Shown here one piece after another: positions 7,963-15,566 of a stretch of DNA of 64,000 bases (its first letter is position 1; each line of letters starts with the position of its first letter). Under the pieces are notes generated by a model. The model was not told the DNA's origin, made no database searches, and saw only the letters and a list, made by a program, of their open reading frames with translations. The DNA lies in NCBI RefSeq assembly GCF_034439435.1, contig NZ_JAPCKJ010000006.1:1-64000 (forward strand), in the 5' to 3' direction. The position numbers and the translations under genes were made by a program. The DNA is from Sarcina sp034439435 (lineage in GTDB: Bacteria; Bacillota; Clostridia; Clostridiales; Clostridiaceae).

Positions 7963-8118
7963 ATGAAAAATGCATTAAAATTAACTCTTGTTGGATTTTT
8001 AATAATATTAATAGGAATATATTTAGCTGTTTCAAGTATTGATACATATGGAGTAAATAAAATATTTACTGTAGTAGGAGCGATTTTAGCTGCTTTAGGT
8101 ATAAAAAGTATAAAGTAA
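7963..8118 (+). CDS. 51-residue membrane protein
   Basis: A short reading frame encodes 51 residues starting MKNALKLTLVG. It has two hydrophobic stretches (about residues 7-23 and 35-46) joined by a polar turn with DTYGVNK. A GGGGTGGGA ribosome binding site lies just before the ATG, and the gene begins 15 bases after the kinase stop, so they are likely co-transcribed. I recognise no family. The good binding site, codon use and hydrophobic pattern support a real gene. Confidence 0.6.
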   Translation: MKNALKLTLVGFLIILIGIYLAVSSIDTYGVNKIFTVVGAILAALGIKSIK

Positions 8119-8285
8119 AATCAGATAATTTTCATATTTAATATATAAATTTTTAAATAAAGAGTAAATTATATAAGTTATGAAATTAAACCATTAAGAA
8201 GGTTTGGTTAAGAGTAATAAATAATGATATAATTATTTAAAACATAATTTTGAAATTAGGGTAGAGAAGGTAAGGAGGGCGTGTT

Positions 8286-8615
8286 ATGAAATTGGTAATA
8301 TCTATAGTACAGGATGATGATGCTTTAGATTTAGTTGATGCGTTAAATGAGAAAGGTTATAGTGTAACTAAATTAGCTACAACTGGTGGCTTTTTAAAGT
8401 CAGGTAATACTACACTTTTATCTGGGGTTCAAAAAGAAAAGGTTGATGACGTAATAAAGATAATAAAAAATATATGTGAGACAAGAAAAGGCGTTGTAAG
8501 TGGACCTACAACTGTTTCAGAACCAGGAGCAGTATATATACCATATCCTATGGAAGTTCAAGTTGGAGGAGCCACAATCTTTGTTGTTGATGTAGATAAA
8601 TTTATAAAGATTTAA
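8286..8615 (+). CDS. darA: c-di-AMP receptor, PII-like protein DarA (PstA/YaaQ)
   Basis: A 109-residue homotrimeric PII-like protein that binds cyclic di-AMP in Bacillus, Listeria and Staphylococcus. The sequence KLATTGGFLKSGNTTLLSG and the C-terminal GGATIFVVDVD are close to family consensus and include the residues that line the nucleotide pocket. The ATG has a strong AAGGAGG site. It heads a tight run with holB and ricT, as in Bacillus. Its ligand is made by DisA, which is encoded later in this window. The downstream target of DarA is not established. Confidence 0.9.
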   Translation: MKLVISIVQDDDALDLVDALNEKGYSVTKLATTGGFLKSGNTTLLSGVQKEKVDDVIKIIKNICETRKGVVSGPTTVSEPGAVYIPYPMEVQVGGATIFVVDVDKFIKI

Positions 8616-8637
8616 AAGTAGAAAGGGAAGTGCATAA

Positions 8638-9561
8638 ATGATAGGTCACAATAAAATTAGAGATAGATTTAATAAAAGTGTAAGTAAAAATGCACTTTCC
8701 CATGCTCATTTAATTATTGGTGAGGATGGAATAGGAAAAAGTCTTTTAGCAGATGAATTTGCTTATAAGATTTTAGGAATACCATCGCAGAGAGAACATG
8801 TTGATATTGTTCATTATAAATCTGAAAAAGCATCATTTGGTGTTGATTTAGTAAGAAGTATAATAGAAGAGGCAAATAAAAAACCTTACGAATGTGATAA
8901 AAAGGTTATAATAATTCATAATGGAGAAAAGCTTACTGTGGCAGCACAGAATGCTTTATTAAAGACCATAGAAGAACCTCTTGCTGGTATTTTTATAATA
9001 ATTTTAAGTAGTAACGTTGATTCTATATTAGAAACCATAAGATCTAGATGTCAAATACATAGATTAGCACCTCTTAGCAAAGAGGAAATTAATTTATATA
9101 TAAATAAAAAATTTAATGATATAGATAGTGAATTAAATAGAACTCTTATATCTTTTAGTGAAGGCATACCTGGAAGAGTTGATAAATTCATGAATGATGA
9201 TATTTTTAAAGAAATAAGAAATACAGTTATAGAAATGTTAAAGGATATTGGTCATGGAAAAATAGATGTACCTATAAAATATTCCGATAAATTTTATAGC
9301 ATGAAGGGAAATGAAGAGGAAATATTAGAGGCTATAACTATTTTTGCAAGGGACTCAATTATATTTAAGGAAATAGAAAATAATTCATCCATTATAAATG
9401 GAGATAAGATAGATGAGATTAGAGAGATTGCTAACAATCTATCCTATAATAAATTAAATAGGATAATAAAAGTAGTTAATGAGGCCAGAAATAATTTGAA
9501 AAGTAATACTAATTTATGGCTAACTTTAGATAGTATGCTGATTAGTATATTGGAGGAATAA
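8638..9561 (+). CDS. holB: DNA polymerase III delta-prime subunit
   Basis: A 307-residue clamp-loader subunit. An N-terminal AAA+ fold carries GEDGIGKS (near residue 28), an IIHNGEKLT segment in the Walker B region, the sensor-like stretch KTIEEP and the SRC motif (TIRSRCQ) typical of clamp-loader subunits. The family zinc module is reduced. It works with DnaX and HolA to load the sliding clamp. It sits 22 bases after darA, and ricT follows after three bases, so they form one operon. Confidence 0.88.
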   Translation: MIGHNKIRDRFNKSVSKNALSHAHLIIGEDGIGKSLLADEFAYKILGIPSQREHVDIVHYKSEKASFGVDLVRSIIEEANKKPYECDKKVIIIHNGEKLTVAAQNALLKTIEEPLAGIFIIILSSNVDSILETIRSRCQIHRLAPLSKEEINLYINKKFNDIDSELNRTLISFSEGIPGRVDKFMNDDIFKEIRNTVIEMLKDIGHGKIDVPIKYSDKFYSMKGNEEEILEAITIFARDSIIFKEIENNSSIINGDKIDEIREIANNLSYNKLNRIIKVVNEARNNLKSNTNLWLTLDSMLISILEE

Positions 9562-9564
9562 AAA

Positions 9565-10470
9565 ATGATTGAAGTAATAGGAGTCAGATTTAAAAAAGCT
9601 GGTAAAATATATTACTTTGGACCTAATGGTATAGAAATAAAAAAGGGTCAAAACGTAATTGTTGAAACTGCTAGAGGTGTTGAATTTGGAGAATGTGTAA
9701 TTGGTATAAGAAAAATTAGCGAAGAAGATATCGTTGCACCATTAAAATCAGTATTAAGATTGGCTACTGAGGAAGATATAAATAAGCATAAAGAAAATAA
9801 GGCTAAGGAGACGGAAGCTTTTGAAATATGCTTAAATAAAATAGAAGAACATAATTTAGTAATGAAGTTAATAGATGTTGAATATACTTTTGATAATAAT
9901 AAGGTTATATTCTATTTTACTGCAGAAGGTAGAGTTGATTTTAGAGAATTAGTAAAAGATTTAGCAACAATATTTAAAACAAGAATAGAGCTTAGACAGA
10001 TAGGGGTTAGGGACGAGGCTAAAATGATAGGTGGACTTGGACCATGTGGAAGACCTCTTTGTTGTTCAACTTTCCTAGGAGATTTTGCTTCTGTTTCAAT
10101 AAAGATGGCTAAGGAACAGAACTTATCATTAAATCCAACTAAGATTTCAGGAATTTGCGGAAGACTTATGTGTTGTTTAAATTATGAACAAAGCACATAT
10201 GAAGAAATTAGAAAAGAGCTTCCTAAAGTTGGCTCAATAGTTGAAACTGAACTTGGAAAAGGGGAAGTAATAGCTAATAATATTTTAAAGGAATTAGTAA
10301 GAGTTAAATTACCAAGAAAGAATGAAGAATTTATACAAGAGTTTAAAATGTATGATGTAAAATTAATTTCAGGTAGTTATGAAGATGAAGTTGAGGATAC
10401 AAATATCAGATTAGAAATTACTGATGAAGCTGATAAGGCTTTAATTAAAAACCTAATAAAAGACAACTAA
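9565..10470 (+). CDS. ricT: RicT (YaaT), PSP1-domain regulator of RNA processing
   Basis: A 301-residue PSP1-domain protein. The cysteine motifs GGLGPCGRPLCCSTFLG and GICGRLMCCLNYE are diagnostic of YaaT. In Bacillus, RicT joins RicA and RicF in an iron-sulfur Y-complex that affects RNase Y cleavage, sporulation, competence and biofilm formation. Five cysteines needed for cluster binding are present. The ribosome binding site lies inside the end of holB, giving coupled translation. Neither ricA nor ricF is in the window. Confidence 0.9.
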   Translation: MIEVIGVRFKKAGKIYYFGPNGIEIKKGQNVIVETARGVEFGECVIGIRKISEEDIVAPLKSVLRLATEEDINKHKENKAKETEAFEICLNKIEEHNLVMKLIDVEYTFDNNKVIFYFTAEGRVDFRELVKDLATIFKTRIELRQIGVRDEAKMIGGLGPCGRPLCCSTFLGDFASVSIKMAKEQNLSLNPTKISGICGRLMCCLNYEQSTYEEIRKELPKVGSIVETELGKGEVIANNILKELVRVKLPRKNEEFIQEFKMYDVKLISGSYEDEVEDTNIRLEITDEADKALIKNLIKDN

Positions 10471-10638
10471 AAATATATTTCTTATACGGTATGGGGGTAT
10501 TCTTTAGCATATTAATTCTAATTTTACTAGAATAAGCTAAATATGCTTAAAAGAGATATTAAACACTTTAAAAGTTGAAAGAAATATGATAATATAAATA
10601 TGGTATTTTTATACCAACATTTTAGGAGGTGTTTTATT

Positions 10639-10809
10639 ATGGCATACAAAATATTAGACACATGTGTAAGCTGTGGAGCATGCGCTGCTGAGTGTCCTGT
10701 AGACGCAATATCACAAGGAGATACTCAATTCGTTATAGATGCAGATACTTGTATCGATTGCGGAAACTGCGCTAATGTTTGTCCAGTAGGTGCACCAGTT
10801 CAAGAATAA
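10639..10809 (+). CDS. fer: 2[4Fe-4S] ferredoxin
   Basis: A 56-residue clostridial ferredoxin (55 after Met removal) with two full cluster motifs, CVSCGACAAECP and CIDCGNCANVCP, in pseudo-twofold order. It carries low-potential electrons for pyruvate:ferredoxin oxidoreductase and hydrogenase. An AGGAGG site is correctly spaced before the ATG at 10639. An upstream in-frame ATG at 10600 would precede that site and is rejected. The gene is monocistronic with two terminators. The sequence is what I remember for C. perfringens. Confidence 0.93.
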   Translation: MAYKILDTCVSCGACAAECPVDAISQGDTQFVIDADTCIDCGNCANVCPVGAPVQE

Positions 10810-10817
10810 TATTATTA

Positions 10818-10872
10818 AAGATCATCTTCGGATGATCTTTTTTTTGCAGCTTTTTTAGCTGCTTTTTTTTAT
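10818..10872 (+). terminator. Tandem terminators after ferredoxin
   Basis: The first hairpin is AAAGATCATC-TTCG-GATGATCTTT with a UUCG tetraloop and a T-run (10818-10846). The second is GCAGCT...AGCTGC followed by eight T (10846-10870). Two strong stops fit a very highly expressed short gene. Confidence 0.9.
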
Positions 10873-10951
10873 GTTTTAAATTAATTTTTGAATAAATATA
10901 GGTAAGCAATGGAAAAATATAATGATAATAATGGCAGGAAGGGTGAGTATT

Positions 10952-12613
10952 TTGAAACTTAAGGATTTAAAAGTACTAGAAGGGAGAAATATTAAGGGAG
11001 CGGAAAAACTTATTTTTATAGATATAGGTGAATCAGAAAGAAAAAGATTATATTGGTTAATAAGCGATTACGAATTTATATGTAGACAAATGAATGTTGA
11101 GGGAACATTAAAGGATGCTATATATGATGAGTTTGGTGGCAAAGCTTGGTTAACTTATTCCAACAAAGAATTGGCTTTATTTATAATTGAAAATTTAGTT
11201 GATGAAGTAAGTGCTGATGACTTATTGAATAATGCGGTATCAAAGAGACAACGACTTTGGGAGTATCATTTATTAGAGGAATGTTCAAAAAAAGGAATAG
11301 ATGCTTTTAAGGTTGAAGATGAAGTAGTTGTTGGTTATGGAGTTAACTCTAAAAGAATAAGTCAAGATGACTATGAAAATAAGAATTACAATTTGAATTT
11401 AAATAATAAAGGAAATATTCCTATAATATCTATAACAGGAACTAATGGAAAAACATCAACTTCAAGATTAATTTATAAGGGTTTTGAAAATTTAGGGTAT
11501 TTTAGCGGGTTAGCTATGACTGGTGGCGTCATTATAAATAAGGAGTTTGTAAAAAAAGGAGATACTACTGGATTTTATAGTGCTAAAAAGGTTCTTACCA
11601 ATCCAAAAGTCCAGGTTGCAGTTTTAGAAACTGCTAGAGGAGGAATAGTAAGAAAAGGCTTAGGATTTAAAAATTCTAAGGTTGCCATAATAACTTCTTT
11701 AAGTGATGATCATATAGGCTCTGATGGCATAAAAAATATAAATGACTTGATGGCTCTAAAAATAATTACTACTAAAGAAGTTTTGCCAGAAGGAAAAGTA
11801 ATAATCAAAGCTGAATCAAAGCTTTATGAAGCTTTGAAAATGAAAGGCAATTTAGTTTTATTTAATTTTGAAAGAAATGAGTGGATTGATGAACATATAA
11901 AAAATCAAAAGGAAGCCTGGTATGTAGAGGATGAAAATATAATATATTATGATGGAAAAAATAAAAATATAGTTTCTAAGATAAAAGATTTTAAATTCAC
12001 TCATGAAGGAAAATCAAAAACAAACATAAATAATGTTTTAGTATCCATAGCGGCTATATTTACTATTCATGAGAATTTAAGTGAGGTAGTTCATGCTTTA
12101 AAAGATGTAGAGTGTGATATTAATAATAATTTAGGAAGACAAAATATTTTAGATATTGGAGATTTTAAAATTATATTAGATTATGGTCATAATCCAGAAG
12201 CTTTTGAAGAAGTATTCTGTTTAGCTAAGAATCTGAAAAAGAATAATATTATTTCAATAGTGTCTTCTCCAGGAGATAGGCTTGATGAATACATAAAAGA
12301 GTTAGGAAGAATAGCTGGAAAAAATTCAGATACCATAATAATTAAGGAAACTTTTGATAGGAGAGGAAGAAAAGATTTAGAGTTAACTAATTTGATAAAG
12401 AGTGGTATAGAAGAAACCTCTAATAAATCAGTAGAAGTATTATCAATAGTTGATGAGGAAAAAGCAGTAGAAAAGGCACTATCAATAGCTAAAAATGGAG
12501 ATGTTATAGTGGATTTTACCCAACATTTAGATGTGGTAATACCTGTGATAAATAAGCATTTAGATAAATTAGGAGAAGGAATAATAGATGTTGATTTGAA
12601 AAATTATCATTAA
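10952..12613 (+). CDS. Mur-ligase protein resembling cyanophycin synthetase without ATP-grasp
   Basis: About 553 residues. The first 160 resemble the N-terminal domain of CphA. They lead directly to a Mur ligase module with P-loop SITGTNGKTST (about residue 170), ETARGGIVRKGLGF, a DDHIGSDG motif and DYGHNPEAF, all in the style of the CphA C-terminal half. The central ATP-grasp domain of cyanophycin synthetase is absent. It likely forms an amide bond with an amino acid or peptide acceptor; the substrate is unknown. TTG at 10952 is preferred because AGGAAGGGTGAG precedes it; ATG codons at 10922 and 10931 lack a binding site. Confidence 0.7.
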   Translation: MKLKDLKVLEGRNIKGAEKLIFIDIGESERKRLYWLISDYEFICRQMNVEGTLKDAIYDEFGGKAWLTYSNKELALFIIENLVDEVSADDLLNNAVSKRQRLWEYHLLEECSKKGIDAFKVEDEVVVGYGVNSKRISQDDYENKNYNLNLNNKGNIPIISITGTNGKTSTSRLIYKGFENLGYFSGLAMTGGVIINKEFVKKGDTTGFYSAKKVLTNPKVQVAVLETARGGIVRKGLGFKNSKVAIITSLSDDHIGSDGIKNINDLMALKIITTKEVLPEGKVIIKAESKLYEALKMKGNLVLFNFERNEWIDEHIKNQKEAWYVEDENIIYYDGKNKNIVSKIKDFKFTHEGKSKTNINNVLVSIAAIFTIHENLSEVVHALKDVECDINNNLGRQNILDIGDFKIILDYGHNPEAFEEVFCLAKNLKKNNIISIVSSPGDRLDEYIKELGRIAGKNSDTIIIKETFDRRGRKDLELTNLIKSGIEETSNKSVEVLSIVDEEKAVEKALSIAKNGDVIVDFTQHLDVVIPVINKHLDKLGEGIIDVDLKNYH

Positions 12614-12618
12614 CAAAA

Positions 12619-12667
12619 AAGGCTATATCAAAGTCCTATCATGAGGGCGTTTGATATAGTCTTTTTA
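12619..12667. terminator. Bidirectional terminator between convergent genes
   Basis: GGCTATATCAAA (12621-12632) pairs with TTTGATATAGTC (12650-12661), with a second small hairpin in the loop and A/T runs outside. It separates the Mur ligase from the minus-strand hydrolase, whose stop codon lies in the right flank. Confidence 0.8.
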
Positions 12668-13318
12668 TATCATATCTTCTGACGTAAGTTCCAATATTTT
12701 TATAGTTGTTTTATCAGGAAGTGATTCTGAATTTACAGAAAGAATTTCGTTATGTGTTATTTTATAATCCTTCATTTGCATAAGAAAATTATCTAAAGTA
12801 TTCAAGTAAAAACTTAATTTTTGAGTTTTATAGTGCATTGGAATTACATAGTATGGATTTATATCTAAAATAACCTTTTTTAGATTTTCTATAGAAATAG
12901 TTAGGTGTTCTCCAACTGGTACAAATAAAATATCTATATGGCCTAATTGTCTTACTAATTTTGGAGAGAGTATATGGCCTAAGTCACCTAAATGACAGAG
13001 TGATATATTATCGCAAAGAATCTTAAATATAAAGTTTTTATCTCTTTTTAACCCAAAGCAATCATCATGAAAGGAAAGAAAGGATTTAATTTTACAAAAG
13101 CCGTTTTGATAATCTACTAAATCTGTTAAAACTTTTGCCTCACTATTTATATATTTTGTACAATTATGATCAAAGTGCATATGGCTTATGGTTACAACAT
13201 CAACTTCTCCTTTATAAGGTACGTAACCTATATCTATATCAAAAGGATCTATTAATATACGTTTTCCTAAATTAGTTTTTATTAAAAAACAAGAATGACC
13301 TAACCAATAAATATTCAT
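12665..13318 (-). CDS. Metallo-beta-lactamase-fold hydrolase (UlaG/UPF0173-like)
   Basis: A 217-residue protein starting MNIYWLGHSCFLI, the typical beginning of the L-ascorbate-6-phosphate lactonase-like branch. Metal ligands are visible in SHMHFDH, then CHLGDLGH and a late PMHY histidine, so a dinuclear site seems complete. The cellular substrate is unknown. It starts at ATG with a well-spaced AGGAGG and is monocistronic. The 140 bases upstream, toward the ctsR promoter, hold no other gene. Confidence 0.8.
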   Translation of the reverse strand: MNIYWLGHSCFLIKTNLGKRILIDPFDIDIGYVPYKGEVDVVTISHMHFDHNCTKYINSEAKVLTDLVDYQNGFCKIKSFLSFHDDCFGLKRDKNFIFKILCDNISLCHLGDLGHILSPKLVRQLGHIDILFVPVGEHLTISIENLKKVILDINPYYVIPMHYKTQKLSFYLNTLDNFLMQMKDYKITHNEILSVNSESLPDKTTIKILELTSEDMI

Positions 13319-13459
13319 TAAAAATCCTCCTATAAAAATTATTTATATTGTTGACACATATAATAAAAATAAACATAAAATATAAAAATAATTTTTTTAA
13401 AAATTAAAACTGTTTAAAAAATATTTACAAAAACAATAGATGAGAGTAGATGTATTACA

Positions 13460-13519
13460 TTGATTAAGTAAGTTAAATGTATTAATATATATTGTATATT
13501 AAGGTCAGTAAAGGTCAAA
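13460..13519 (+). promoter_or_regulatory. ctsR promoter and CtsR operator
   Basis: TTGATT (13460-13465) and TAATAT (13483-13488) are 17 bases apart. Just downstream is the tandem heptad GGTCAGT-AAA-GGTCAAA (13503-13519), which matches the CtsR recognition sequence GGTCAAA-NAN-GGTCAAA with two changes in the first heptad. Its position over the start of transcription predicts heat-inducible autorepression of the operon. Confidence 0.85.
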
Positions 13520-13537
13520 TTTTGAGGAGTGATATAT

Positions 13538-13993
13538 ATGGCTAAGTTATCAGATTCAATAGAATATTTTCTAAAGGATCTATTAGAACAAACAGAAGAT
13601 AACAATTTAAGAATAAGAAGAAATGAGTTAGCGGACAAATTTAAATGTGCACCATCTCAAATAAATTATGTTTTGACAACAAGATTTACTTATGAAAAAG
13701 GATATTTAATCGAAAGTAGAAGAGGTGGTGGAGGATATATTGTTATTAAAAAGGTAGTCCATGAAGTTCATGCTGATAGAAGAGATTTAATATATGGTGA
13801 AATTGGTTCAGGAATTACATATCATAATGCAGCCGCAATTGTAGATAACTTACTTGAACATAATATTATAGATGAGAAATCAGCAAATCTTACTAAAGTT
13901 GCGATAAATGATAGAACCCTTCAGAATTCTAAGAATATAAATGAAACAAGGGCAGGTATTTTTAAGGCTATGCTTATGGTGTTATTGAAGTAA
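13538..13993 (+). CDS. ctsR: Transcriptional repressor CtsR
   Basis: A 151-residue class III heat-shock repressor. The N-terminal winged helix-turn-helix includes FKCAPSQINYVLTTRFT and the glycine-rich wing RRGGGGYI, which acts as the heat sensor. The C-terminal half is the dimerisation domain. It represses clp genes by binding GGTCAAA heptads, one pair of which lies in front of this gene. ATG at 13538 has a GAGGAG site eight bases upstream; an earlier in-frame ATG overlaps that site. It heads the ctsR-mcsA-mcsB-clpC operon. Confidence 0.95.
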   Translation: MAKLSDSIEYFLKDLLEQTEDNNLRIRRNELADKFKCAPSQINYVLTTRFTYEKGYLIESRRGGGGYIVIKKVVHEVHADRRDLIYGEIGSGITYHNAAAIVDNLLEHNIIDEKSANLTKVAINDRTLQNSKNINETRAGIFKAMLMVLLK

Positions 13994-14014
13994 TTTTATA
14001 GGGAGTTGAGAAAT

Positions 14015-14542
14015 TTGCTTTGTGAGAGGTGTTATAAGAATAATGCAACAATTAAGTTAGTAAAAGATACTGATGGTAATAAAGAATGTATAATGCTTTG
14101 TGATAAATGTGCAGTTGAAATAGTAAGTTCTTCATTAGAAGATGATGATATTAGTTTAGAAGAATTTTTAATGGATTTAAATAATTATATAGATTGTATT
14201 AATGAAATAATAGAAGCTGAAGAATTCATTTGTGTCAATTGTGGAACGGAATATATGGATTTTCAAGAGCATAAATTACTGGGGTGCGAAAAGTGTTATG
14301 AAAGCTTTAGAAAAAATATAGGATTTTTATTAGATTCAGAAGAAGCAAATGTTAAGCATATTGGAAAACAGCCTAAAAGAATAAAAAAGAATCTTAAAAA
14401 AATAGAGATATTAAATTTAGAAGAGAAACTGAAAATTAATATACTTAAAGAGGAATATGAGAATGCTATTATTACTAAAGAAAAGATACATGATTTGAAA
14501 AAAATTGTGGAGGAGGATAGTAATAATGATTCAATGGATTAG
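14015..14542 (+). CDS. mcsA: McsA, zinc-binding partner of McsB
   Basis: About 175 residues with four CxxC pairs: CERC, CDKC, CVNC and CEKC. A C-terminal UVR-type helical segment, LEEKLKINILKEEYENAIITKEKI, follows. In Bacillus McsA binds zinc and activates the arginine kinase McsB, helping to inactivate CtsR. TTG at 14015 is the likely start, nine bases after GGGAG; the TTG at 14006 abuts that site. It lies between ctsR and mcsB and overlaps the mcsB start by 17 bases. Confidence 0.88.
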   Translation: MLCERCYKNNATIKLVKDTDGNKECIMLCDKCAVEIVSSSLEDDDISLEEFLMDLNNYIDCINEIIEAEEFICVNCGTEYMDFQEHKLLGCEKCYESFRKNIGFLLDSEEANVKHIGKQPKRIKKNLKKIEILNLEEKLKINILKEEYENAIITKEKIHDLKKIVEEDSNNDSMD

Positions 14543-15542
14543 TCCTCAAGATAATAAGAGTATAGTCATTGCATCAAAAGTGAAAATATTAAGAAACATA
14601 AAGGGAATTAAATTCACATGTCTTCTAAAAGAAGAAGAGTTTAATAGTGTTGTAGAACCTGTTTTAAAACAGTTAGAAGATATTAAAATTCTAGATAAAT
14701 GCTACGTATTAAGATTAAAAGACGATAAAGAAGAATTAGTAAATTACTATAAAGAGAATTTTGGCTTAGTAAAAGAATTTTCAAATAAAGATAATATAGT
14801 ATTAATAATGAATAAAAATGGAAAATTTAATATATTACTGAATGAAGAAGAGCATATTGGGATAGAATGTACAAAGAGTGGATTAAGTTTAAGAGAAGCA
14901 TATTCCCAAGTGGATAAGTTAGATGACTTAATTGAAGAAAAAATAAACTATTCCTTTGATGCTGAGTTAGGGTACTTAACATCAAATATAAAAAATTTAG
15001 GAACAACATTAAGAGCAAAGGTTTTAATACATTTGCCAGTTTTAAGTTTAAAAAACAACATAAGAGAAATAAAAGATGATTTAAAAGAAGATGGAATTTC
15101 TTTTAAAAGTATATATAACTTGGGTAACAAGGATGTCGGAAATATTTATGAATTATCCAATATAAAAACTTTAGGTATGGCAGAAGAAGATATATTAGAT
15201 TCTCTTATATCTATTGCAAATAAACTTATTCTAAAGGAAAAAAGAGAGAGAAATAAACTTTTAGATAATGAATATGTTGAACTAAAGGATACTATTTTTA
15301 GGGCACTAGGTATTTTAAAAAGTGCATATATCATTGATATTAGTGAAGCCTTAAAATATTTATCATATGTTCGATTAGGAATTGAGTGTGGAATTATAGA
15401 AGAGGTTAATCTAGAAGCTATAAATTCTGCAATGGTTGAAATTCAGCCAATTATAATAAATAAATCTTTAGATAAAAAAATAAATATACAGACTTTAAAA
15501 ATAGAAAGAGCCAAAATTATTAGAAATGCTTTAAACACATAA
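14526..15542 (+). CDS. mcsB: McsB-type protein-arginine kinase homologue with altered active site
   Basis: A 338-residue phosphagen-kinase-fold protein in the mcsB slot. Overall similarity to Bacillus McsB is clear (NEEEHIGIE, GYLTS, VRLGIECGII). However, key positions differ. The SSRIRLAR nucleotide-binding arginines are SKVKILR (Lys18, Lys20). The HIRIQ arginine is Gly112. The catalytic cysteine of TSCPTN is Asn154. The C-terminal RDxxRA phosphoarginine-sensing motif reads LKIERA. The protein may therefore be a weak or non-catalytic adaptor. ATG at 14526 has a GGAGGAGG site inside mcsA. Confidence 0.82.
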   Translation: MIQWISPQDNKSIVIASKVKILRNIKGIKFTCLLKEEEFNSVVEPVLKQLEDIKILDKCYVLRLKDDKEELVNYYKENFGLVKEFSNKDNIVLIMNKNGKFNILLNEEEHIGIECTKSGLSLREAYSQVDKLDDLIEEKINYSFDAELGYLTSNIKNLGTTLRAKVLIHLPVLSLKNNIREIKDDLKEDGISFKSIYNLGNKDVGNIYELSNIKTLGMAEEDILDSLISIANKLILKEKRERNKLLDNEYVELKDTIFRALGILKSAYIIDISEALKYLSYVRLGIECGIIEEVNLEAINSAMVEIQPIIINKSLDKKINIQTLKIERAKIIRNALNT

Positions 15543-15566
15543 TTATAGGGTATTGGGAGGTAAAAG

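Noticed and set aside
13351..13368. TTGACA and TATAAT near each other between the hydrolase gene and ctsR
   Set aside because: They are only a few bases apart, far from the 16-18 base spacing a promoter needs. A better ctsR promoter lies at 13460-13488.
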